Source: Fonsecaea monophora
Taxonomy: Eukaryota > Ascomycota > Eurotiomycetes > Chaetothyriales > Herpotrichiellaceae
DNA: 12,875 nt
Direction of reading: 5' to 3'
Assembly: GCF_001642475.1 (NCBI RefSeq)
Contig: NW_019174155.1
Location: forward strand, 1 to 12,875
The notes beneath the pieces are model-generated. The model ran no database searches. It saw nothing but the letters and a program-made list of their open reading frames with translations, and had not been told where the DNA came from. The position numbers and the translations under genes were made by a program. Of the stretch, positions 6,948 through 12,875 are shown piece after piece. Within the stretch, counting starts at the first letter, position 1; each line of letters begins with the position of its first letter.

Positions 6948-7346
6948 TTCCCAGCCCCATTGCTCCCTAGCCTGCCCTTTTGTGTCCGTGCGAGGAGCAC
7001 TCTGGGGCTGCACTGCTGCCCGTAGGCGCTGCGACTGCTACGGCCACCACTGGCTCCTACCAGCCCCCTATTGGCTTCCATTCCTATCCCTTACTTACTT
7101 GCTCACCGCCCAGTCCAAGTCCGTCTGGCCATCACTCAATCACCATCTGGGTACCACACCGCGCCCTCCCAGGGAAGTGACTGACAGGTCCTAGCGCTGA
7201 CCAGCCTCCTTGGCTGAGTGTCGAGCAGCGTGTGATGTGCCCGGAGAGTGCCGGACAGGGATTGCAGCAGCGCCAGAAAAAGGGGGGTTTCACAAGCCGT
7301 GCTGAAGACAACGCAGCAAAACCAAAGCACACACAAGCATGTGAGG
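6948..7346. other. intergenic, nothing supported
   Basis: CT-rich plus-strand sequence at 7030-7170 and a run into the 104-bp array. Open frames on both strands overlap and look random. Confidence 0.4.
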
Positions 7347-7652
7347 ACTTTTGGTCGCCGATCGTTACCCATAGCAGACAGGCAGAGTTGACATCCGTGC
7401 GGCAGAGCACTACTGTACGACTGTCCACTTTGCACCTTGTGACGCCTGGCTTTTTTCGCCGCCAATCATCACCCAAAGCAGACAGGCAGAGTTGACATCC
7501 GTGCGGCAGAGCACTACTAAACGACCGTCCACTTTTCATCTTGTGACGCCTGGCCTTTTTCGCCGCCAATCATCACCCAAAGCAGACAGGCAGAGTGGAC
7601 AGCCGTGCGGCAGAGCACGAAACGACTTGTCAATTTTGCACCTTGTGACGTG
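7347..7652. repeat. 104-bp tandem repeat, about three copies
   Basis: The anchor GCAGACAGGCAGAGT occurs at 7374, 7478 and 7582, exactly 104 bp apart. Each is preceded by TTTTTCGCCGCCAATCATC-like sequence and followed by CCGTGCGGCAGAGCAC and a CCTTGTGACG block. The first copy is the most diverged and the third is truncated. The period is not a multiple of three, so the minus-strand frames crossing it change peptide at each copy and are not credible genes. Confidence 0.9.
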
Positions 7653-7690
7653 CCTGGAACTTTTGTGGCATTTGTCGGTCCGCTTCCTGA

Positions 7691-7940
7691 AAGCAGGAAG
7701 GGCACCCAATAGATGCATGGGAAGTTGGGAAGCTGACCTTTGCACCTGTGTATGTTGTTGCATGTGGAATTTGCCACCTCGCTCCCCCTTGATGGCGCTA
7801 TTGGACACCCCGCGAAGCATGAAGGGAATCCACCCAACGTGCATGGAAGTTAGAAGTTGACTTTACACCTGTGTGTAGTGCTGCATGTGGAATTTGTCAC
7901 CTCGCTCCACCTCGCTTCCGCTCGACGGCGCTAACGGACG
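7691..7940. repeat. 126-bp tandem repeat, two diverged copies
   Basis: GCATGGGAAGTTGG...CACCTGTGTATG...GCATGTGGAATTTG.CACCTCGCTCC...GGCGCTA appears from about 7691 and again from about 7822. The GCATGG anchors are at 7715 and 7841, a 126-bp period. The copies differ by many substitutions, so this duplication is older than the neighbouring 104-bp array. Confidence 0.85.
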
Positions 7941-7988
7941 ACCCGCAAAAAGGCAAAAAGCAACAAAGAAAACAACAACAGTGGACCC

Positions 7989-8010
7989 GGGGGGGGGGGG
8001 GGGGGGGGGG
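7989..8010. repeat. poly-G tract, 22 bases
   Basis: An uninterrupted run of 22 Gs between the 126-bp and 173/124-bp repeat families. Length may be imprecise. Confidence 0.9.
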
Positions 8011-8109
8011 CGTTGACATGACCGCTCAATAGCCTTTGCCTACGGAGTCTGGACGCTGATCGACGCCTGTCAAATGCCACAATGTGGAGATTTCCATTGC
8101 CCATCACAT

Positions 8110-8560
8110 GGGGATTCATCGTATTCACGCAAGGGTGACAAATTTCGAACCATTTCCAGCTTCAGCGTTGCCTTTTTTGGCACCGTTGTTCAGTTGCCAT
8201 TGGCTATTGCCCTTTTGTAAGGGGGAGAGAGGTCAGTCACTCACGCACAGACTCGCTGGGTGACCAAGTGCACCCATCAAATGGCATTTCATCGTATCCA
8301 CGTAAGGGTGACAAATTTCGAGGCATTTTCAGCTTCAGTTGCCTTTCTTGACACCGGTATTCAGTTGCCATTGGCTATTGCACTTTTGCAAGGGGGAGAG
8401 CGGTCACTCACTCACGGTCCAGACTCGCCGGATGGAAAAGTTCGAGGCACTTTCAGCTTCAACGTTGCCTTTTGGGCACCGTTGTTCAGTTCCCATTGGC
8501 CATTGCACTTTTGCAAGGGGGAAAGTGGTCACTCACTCATGGCACACACGTCACAGACTC
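8110..8560. repeat. 173/124-bp tandem repeat, three copies with CCAAT-like core
   Basis: Blocks occur in a constant order: TTTCAGCTTCA, GTTGCC, CACCG.TGTTCAGT, CCATTGGCTATTGCACTTT, GCAAGGGGGAGAG and GGTCACTCACTCA. The copies begin at about 8118, 8291 and 8440. Spacing between the first two is 173 bp; from the second to the third it is 124 bp, because the third copy lacks the CATCGTATTCACG...GACAAA portion. Each copy carries ATTGG (reverse complement CCAAT). The third copy's right end overlaps the tail of candidate gene C. Confidence 0.88.
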
Positions 8561-8842
8561 CCCGGGTGACCAAGGGACCCCTCGCACGGGCCTGGAGACC
8601 CCATGCAAGTCGTCGCTGAAGGGCATGCCCCCGAGTGTTGGGTTTTCTCTCACTTTTTGTCGAAACAGTGTGAAATAGGTGGGTAATGTCGTCGATGCAC
8701 TCGTCGTCGCTGGCAGCGAGGTGTTGGGCCTTGTTGGTGCTGCCGTTGCGTTGCGTGTATCTATTCCTTGATATATACATATACACATATTCTCTGCCGC
8801 CCTCTGTGCTTCAGCAGCTGCGTGGAAAGAGCATTCGGTCAT
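8529..8842 (-). CDS. candidate gene C: small minus-strand protein, doubtful
   Basis: ATG 8842 opens MTECSFHAAAEAQRAAEN, which looks like a real helical amino terminus. Unspliced, the frame runs to 8537 and becomes T/P-rich. If a 26-nt GT...TAG segment (8786-8761) is removed, the frame switches to one reading NGSTNKAQHLAASDDECIDD and ITHLFHTVSTKSERK, which looks more protein-like and ends at 8529. A second possible intron (GTGAGA...CTTCAG, about 38 nt near 8664-8627) would change the tail again. The 3' end lies in tandem-repeat DNA. No family is recognised. The 26-nt intron is unusually short for a fungus, so all models are weak. Confidence 0.3.
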
Positions 8843-9078
8843 GTGATTCAATGATAATAGCCCCTATTCTCTCTCAGCCACCTAGTACAAGCCTCATCCC
8901 ACGAGGCGTGGAGGTGTCATTATCTGCACGTATCCGATTGCAGTCCCTGGCACCACCGCTCCACTGTAGTGTCCGTGATACCGCTGCAGCCATAATTTGC
9001 GGGGGTAGTACTTCACCTCGTTGCATAGCATCCGATGTAGCAACACTCGGCCGGACATATCGCAGCCGTTGTAGCCAA

Positions 9079-9096
9079 CCCCCCCCCCCCCCCCCC
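9079..9096. repeat. poly-C tract, 18 bases
   Basis: An uninterrupted run of 18 Cs. Confidence 0.9.
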
Positions 9097-9449
9097 GGAG
9101 TTTGACCTGTTTTCCTGCCTTTGTGCTTTGCTTGCTTCGATCTTTCTCACAAAGTTCCTGCGGAATTGGATTGACGGAGTTTTCAGAGTCAATTCACATC
9201 AGTTTCAGGCGATCAATCCCGCGTGGCAGTGAATTGGGATGGGAAATTGGGTCGGCGGCATGAATCTCGCACTCCCCCCGTCCCGCCAAATTTACTACTG
9301 TCTAGCTGGGCGGGGAGGGTGGTTCAGGCCCCAGCAGCCGATGCTTAGGCTTCGCTTCGGGGTCCAAACCGTGGCTTTCCGGCTCACTTTAGGCGGTGCT
9401 TGACCCCCCCAACCTTATGGCCGGAGGGTTAAGCCTATCTCCCACTAAA

Positions 9450-9528
9450 CACGCCGTGCCTCACCACGCCACGCCTAAACCCACGCCTAAGCCCACGCCC
9501 ACGCCCACGCCCACACCTACGCCTACGC
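9450..9528. repeat. CCCACG/CCTACG hexamer-like simple repeat
   Basis: CACGCC-type hexamers recur through about 80 bases, most regular at 9491-9516 (GCCCACG repeated), grading into CCTACG units and then a CTCTCG stretch. It is not a standard telomere repeat. Confidence 0.75.
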
Positions 9529-9749
9529 TCTCGCTCTCTCCGCACCACGCCTATCTAGCTTGATCTCACTCTAACTTCGCCGGCTCACTGTTCCGATCTC
9601 CGTTGTTCTTTCAGTCTCAATATTGGGTTTTCTGGGGAAAAGACACGAAAGACACGTCCCATTGCGGCGAAATTGTATGGCATTCTCGACAACACAGCAA
9701 CCACAACGAGAGTGACGGCCACAAACCACGGGGGCATGCCCAAACCCCC

Positions 9750-9783
9750 TTTTTTTTTTTTTTCCCCCTCCCCTCCCCTCCCC
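9750..9783 (-). other. poly-T tract followed by strong minus-strand G-quadruplex motif
   Basis: Fourteen Ts (9750-9763) are followed by C5-T-C4-T-C4-T-C4 (9764-9783). On the minus strand this is four G-runs of 4-5 separated by single As, one of the most stable quadruplex patterns known, next to a poly-A tract. Confidence 0.7.
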
Positions 9784-9867
9784 TGCATCTCACCGTCTTT
9801 TCTTTCATTTTTTCCCGACGGCGCCAAACCCCACTCCATTTGGTTGAAAATCACGCTACTGATCAGA

Positions 9868-9893
9868 GTTTGAGCGAGTTAAATTGCTCAAAC
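9868..9893. repeat. perfect 8-bp inverted repeat, 10-base loop
   Basis: GTTTGAGC at 9868-9875 and GCTCAAAC at 9886-9893 flank GAGTTAAATT. It could be a hairpin or a dimeric protein-binding site. The surrounding 9784-10286 stretch shows no supported gene, although a plus-strand frame (9603-10151) is open across it. Confidence 0.45.
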
Positions 9894-10280
9894 CGTTGGT
9901 TCTCTCTTCTCCGCACGCTTCTGATTGAGTACCACAAAAACATCCAAACCTTCCAACACCAGAAGGCCAATGCCACCTCACTCTCTCTTGGCACAGTCCG
10001 ATGGCACATGTTTTTTTTCTTTGTGGCCGGACTTTCAGCTGATCCAGTGGAAATGGCATCAGTTTGGGTGGTAGAGCAAATCACAGCGCGGTGGGAGTCC
10101 GCACCAGCGCTTGGATCGCCAATAGTCTCGCACTCTTTCTTGGTCAGATGAGGAAACCTCTGGCTCTGTAAACTAAACGTGTCCGTAGCACATGGTACCG
10201 AGGAGTCCCAACACTTCCAGGTTGCTCGTTGAGCGAAGGTCCTCTGGATGCACTCAGAAGGGCGGGGGAAAGACGAAGAA

Positions 10281-10400
10281 GGGGCATATAAACCGTCTCA
10301 TCCCCCCGCTTTCCTCTCCTTCAACCCTCTTCCATCACTCCATCTTTGGTCAACATCTTTCTCCCTGTGGAGGCTCTTCTCAGCCTGCACCCCTCAGCCT
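10281..10400 (+). promoter_or_regulatory. TATA box and CT-rich leader of gene D
   Basis: GCATATAAACC (TATAAA at 10287-10292) is followed by a pyrimidine-rich stretch to about 10370. This is the common layout of fungal core promoters and places transcription start near 10315-10340. The first ATG with good context is at 10638 (CACAATG) but stops after seven codons, so it could be an upstream ORF. Confidence 0.5.
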
Positions 10401-10459
10401 CATCCCTTCGCTGCACGTCAGTCATCCTCATTGGTCAGTTGTCCTCCAGTATTGTTGTT

Positions 10460-10467
10460 TGACGTCA
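10460..10467. promoter_or_regulatory. TGACGTCA palindrome (CRE-type bZIP site)
   Basis: A perfect octamer of the kind bound by ATF/CREB-type bZIP factors. It lies downstream of the TATA box, inside the putative leader, which is less usual, and may be a chance occurrence. Confidence 0.3.
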
Positions 10468-10676
10468 TCCCCAACCACGTCGTTGCTGCCGCGTGCTTGC
10501 TTTCACATTCAGCCCTGTTCTCTCCTTGGTCAGACGCAGCCTTCATCCCTTGAGGCACACCCAATGTCGTCCACCCCCTTTGACATCTCATCGTCGTGCA
10601 ATCTCTTCAAACATCAGCATCGTTTCTGCCCTTCACAATGCTGAGTTGTTTGTTCAGTTGAGACCACAGCCCTCAT

Positions 10677-10937
10677 CCACATCCTCAAGACTTCGTCCAC
10701 ATCCTCAACACCTCATCTACATCCTCAACACCTCAGCTACATCCTCAACACCTCGTCCATATCCTCAAGACCTCGTCCACATCCTGATCAAGACCTCATC
10801 CACATCCTCAAGACTTCGTCCACATCCTCAACACCTCATCTACATCCTCAACACCTCATCCACATCCTCAACACCTCATCTACATCCTCAACACCTCATC
10901 CACATCCTCAACACCTCATCCACATCCTCAAGACCTC
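10677..10937. repeat. 20-bp minisatellite, 13 units, in the gene D leader
   Basis: Units of the form ACATCCTCAACACCTCATCT recur at 10679, 10699, 10719, 10739, 10759, 10779, 10802, 10822, 10842, 10862, 10882, 10902 and 10922. One interval is 23 bp because of an ATC insertion; the rest are 20 bp. Variation is confined to a few positions (A/G in CAACAC/CAAGAC, and CATC/CGTC). A plus-strand frame stays open through it with a 20-codon cycle of S/T/H/P/L residues. The period disfavours coding, and I place it in the 5' untranslated region or an intron of gene D. Confidence 0.93.
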
Positions 10938-10992
10938 TCTGTCTGACAACAACCTCCACGGGTCCCAGCTCGCGTTCCCTCTGTCCACCTCC

Positions 10993-12279
10993 ATGTCCTA
11001 CCCACAGGACAGACAAACACAGCCGGAGACAACACTCCCACCATCCCCCGGTCTGCCGCCGACCGTCAACGAATCTCTCACCCCCCTCACCGAACCAAGC
11101 CACCGTCTCTTGAGACGTGAAGACCTCGAGGCACTTGAACAGGCCAGAATACGCCACGACGCGATGCAACAAGCGGCGATCCATCATCCTAACGAGATGA
11201 TTCCGTACAGCCACCACCCGTGGAGCGCAGGCTACCTGTGGCCAAACCACACGTACCAGCCGCCGCCATACCCCGCCCCCCAGCCGTGGAACACCGCCTC
11301 TGCGTACCCTCCAAGCTACACGTCGGCATACAGCGTCCCTCAGCAGCCGGCAAGCAACGCCTACCACGAGCCAATGTCTCGGCACCTACCGCCTCTACCT
11401 GTTCACCCGCCCCTCCAGCCTTCTCGCTCGCCGCCAGCCGGGACACCGTCCCCTCCGCATCATCTTCCACCCCTTCGCACCAACCCTGAACCCCCTCGCT
11501 TTGTCGGGACACGCTCAGCGCGCAGGGGGGGACGCGTGGCGCCTGACCACACATCGAGCTGGGAACAACCACACAGACAAGCACAACAAGATCCACGTCG
11601 ACATTATGGTCGCAGCCGTAGCCGAAGTCCTACATGGACTGTTGACTGGAGTGTTGAGTGGATTCCTGACCGCAGGCACGGCCAAGGCCAAGGTCGAGGT
11701 CGAGGACGAGGTCGAGGTCGCGGTCGCGGTCGTGGTCGTGCAGCAAGGGCCATGCCCAACAACAACGCACACAACCAAGGAGCACAATACAATGCCTGGC
11801 ACGGCCAAGGCACAGATCCCATGTCCGATGAGGAACGGGACACCACACAACACCGCCGCGCCGCACAAAGCCCAGCTACACAGCCGCCCTCCACGATCGG
11901 GGAAGGCACAAACACCATGTCCGATGCCGAACACAGCCAGGCCACACAAGGCCCTCCGGGACAACAAGAAGATCGGCAAGGTGATCATCCTCCCACGGGA
12001 GACGAAACGACTGATGTTGGCCGTGGCAGAAACCGAGCCAGCCCTTTCCGCGCACCAGAGATGATGCCCCAAGACAACAGCGCCGGGGATACGACTCCTC
12101 TCACTTCCTCCACCCCTGAACTTACCGATAACGACGATAATGCAGAGTGGGCCCCATTCCTGGTTCCGTCTCCTGAGCCGGAATCTGTCATGATAATCCC
12201 TTGGAATCCTAACAGACGCCCCCAGGTACCTGCTGGGCCAGGTTTCCGAGTGCGAAGCACCGTGGCGGCGTTGCGTTGA
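10993..12279 (+). CDS. gene D: 428-residue disordered RGG/RS-rich protein
   Basis: ATG 10993 to TGA 12279, intronless as read, and the longest credible frame in the window. No named family is recognised. Residues 1-35 are P/T/S-rich. About 36-70 is a possible helix (LLRREDLEALEQARIRHDAM). About 72-175 is rich in P, Y, H, S and A. About 176-225 is basic with an RS motif (GRSRSRSP). About 228-252 is a QG/RG run ending RAARAM, encoded by a GGTCGA/GGTCGC hexamer repeat at 11680-11740. About 253-385 is Q/T/D/G-rich and contains two copies of a GxxTxxMSDxE motif 32 residues apart (ATG codons at 11821 and 11917). The carboxy end (EWAPFLVPSPEPESVMIIPW, then RRPQVPAGPGF) is more ordered-looking. RS and RGG segments are typical of RNA-binding and condensate-forming proteins (known biology); that role here is inference. 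The start context is mediocre, and an upstream exon joined across the minisatellite leader is possible. Confidence 0.62.
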   Translation: MSYPQDRQTQPETTLPPSPGLPPTVNESLTPLTEPSHRLLRREDLEALEQARIRHDAMQQAAIHHPNEMIPYSHHPWSAGYLWPNHTYQPPPYPAPQPWNTASAYPPSYTSAYSVPQQPASNAYHEPMSRHLPPLPVHPPLQPSRSPPAGTPSPPHHLPPLRTNPEPPRFVGTRSARRGGRVAPDHTSSWEQPHRQAQQDPRRHYGRSRSRSPTWTVDWSVEWIPDRRHGQGQGRGRGRGRGRGRGRGRAARAMPNNNAHNQGAQYNAWHGQGTDPMSDEERDTTQHRRAAQSPATQPPSTIGEGTNTMSDAEHSQATQGPPGQQEDRQGDHPPTGDETTDVGRGRNRASPFRAPEMMPQDNSAGDTTPLTSSTPELTDNDDNAEWAPFLVPSPEPESVMIIPWNPNRRPQVPAGPGFRVRSTVAALR

Positions 12280-12427
12280 TTCTCTGCACCAAACGCGAGA
12301 TTACCCCGGCGGGCTCGCCATTGTTCGGGATGCCGGTGCCGTGTGACAAGCACGCTCTCACAGTTTGGGGTTTGGCCGCCCATAACTGAAGTTACCAAGG
12401 CACTGCCGTCCCTGTCCTTGTCGTTTT
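12280..12427. other. short 3' flank of gene D
   Basis: Probably 3' untranslated sequence leading into the tandem array. No polyadenylation signal is obvious. Confidence 0.3.
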
Positions 12428-12767
12428 CGCCTTGTGTTCGGTCTCGTCTTGTATTCGGTCTCGCCTTGTTTTTTATCAGCAGCCACACCATCAATGACAG
12501 TCGAATGTCACAAAAACATTGCCTTCTGTTCGGTCTCGCCCTGCGTTTTATCAACAGCCACACCATCAATGACACTCGAATGTCACGAAAGCATCGCCTT
12601 GTGTTCGGTCTCGTCCTGTATTCGGTCTCGCCTTGTTTTTTATCAGCAGCCACACCATCAATGACACTCGAATGTCACAAAAACATCGCCTTGTGTTCGG
12701 TCTTGCCTTCTGTTCGGTTTCGCCTTGTCTTTTATCAGCAGCCACGCCATCAATGACAATCGAATAC
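12428..12767. repeat. 75/92-bp tandem repeat, four copies, with nested 17-bp unit
   Basis: AGCCACACCATCAATGACA recurs with ATCAATGACA at 12490, 12565, 12657 and 12749, spacing 75, 92 and 92. Each is followed by TCGAATGTCAC.AAA.CAT (last copy partial) and preceded by TTTTATCAGC. The 17-bp difference reflects one or two copies of a CTTGTRTTCGGTCTCGC-like unit. A minus-strand frame (12653-11985) crosses the array and runs antisense through the end of gene D; I take it as a by-product of the repeat. Confidence 0.9.
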
Positions 12768-12798
12768 ATACTTGAAAGTTTACCAAACAACCAATGTA

Positions 12799-12855
12799 CA
12801 GGTGAGGGCGAGGACGGCAGGCCTTTTCCAAAGGTCATTGCCTAGCCCTCGCCTG
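12799..12855. repeat. imperfect inverted repeat at the window end
   Basis: CAGGTGAGGGCGAGG (12799-12813) pairs with CCTAGCCCTCGCCTG (12841-12855), 13 of 15 positions, with a 27-base loop that itself holds CCTTTTCCAAAGG. It has neither the T-arm motif nor the length of a tRNA. It could be a structured RNA end, a transposon-like terminus cut by the window edge, or chance. Confidence 0.45.
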
Positions 12856-12875
12856 TTGGGGGGAGGGGGCTCCGG

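Larger units (their letters stand above)
8843..9749. other. intergenic, no gene supported
   Basis: It contains the poly-C tract at 9079-9096 and the CCCACG repeat near 9450-9528. The 139-codon plus-strand frame 8686-9105 overlaps candidate gene C antisense and runs into poly-C, so I do not call it. 9110-9440 shows no repeated element or reading frame I can support. Confidence 0.4.

Noticed and set aside
6153..7025. 290-codon plus-strand frame opposite gene B
   Set aside because: It is antisense to gene B, which has a much better start context, promoter and helical composition. Its length is explained by codon use of the opposite strand.
7132..7569. Minus-strand frames with repeated MAAKKARRHK-like starts
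   Set aside because: They come from the 104-bp repeat, whose period is not a multiple of three, so the peptide does not stay in one frame.
9450..9528. Telomeric repeat
   Set aside because: The hexamers are CCCACG/CCTACG-like and irregular, not the CCCTAA family, and lie inside the window between unique sequences.
11501..12653. Frames overlapping gene D in other registers and on the minus strand (187, 185 and 222 codons)
   Set aside because: Hexamer and tandem repeats keep several frames open at once. Only the 428-codon frame spans the whole region with coherent segments.
12799..12855. tRNA-like structure
   Set aside because: No T-arm consensus, no plausible anticodon arm, and arms inconsistent with tRNA geometry.

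Overview
This window looks like a gene-poor, repeat-rich piece of a eukaryotic nuclear genome, most likely fungal and perhaps a filamentous ascomycete. The evidence is indirect. Two promoter-like stretches combine a TATA box with a long CT-rich leader (minus strand near 4560-4440, plus strand near 10287-10400). Candidate introns are short GT...AG segments, one with a TACTAAT branch-like motif 8 bases before a TAG acceptor. The few convincing reading frames are eukaryotic in style, with low-complexity, helical or RG-rich proteins. I see no bacterial gene organisation, no rRNA or tRNA, no CRISPR array, and no transposase or reverse transcriptase. I cannot name a species.

Layout. 1-1088 holds no supportable gene. 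1089-2810 is a composite satellite: a degenerate 160-170 bp unit, inside which short segments have expanded into a perfect 14-bp array (19 copies) and an 18/23-bp array. 2811-3444 is mostly featureless apart from a 7-bp repeat and a G-rich run. 3445-4560 (minus strand) is the most interesting locus: a promoter-like region, a mini first exon with a good intron, two 180-bp (60-codon) tandem copies in one frame but broken by TAG at the same position, and then a roughly 143-residue helical protein in the same frame (gene A). 5040-5170 is a 78-bp degenerate repeat. 5387-5535 is an 11-bp-phased array of near-palindromic CGCATGCG units. 6270-6950 (minus) is a second small helical protein (gene B) with a TATA-like motif and a probable 5'-leader intron. 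7347-8560 holds three further tandem-repeat families and a G22 run. 8529-8842 (minus) may be a small gene C. 8843-10286 is intergenic, with poly-C, poly-T, a CCCACG repeat and a strong G-quadruplex motif. 10287-12279 (plus) is gene D: TATA box, long CT-rich leader, 13-unit 20-bp minisatellite, then a 428-codon disordered RGG/RS protein. 12428-12767 is a 75/92-bp tandem array, and the window ends with an imperfect inverted repeat.

The genes do not form an evident pathway. A, B and D are orphan-looking proteins with no domain I can name. The strongest general signal is the variety of local tandem repeats: about twelve families with unrelated units and periods from 6 to 180 bp lie in 12.9 kb. 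Several visibly arose by amplification of a segment inside a larger unit. All gene models are read by eye and need transcript or homology support.
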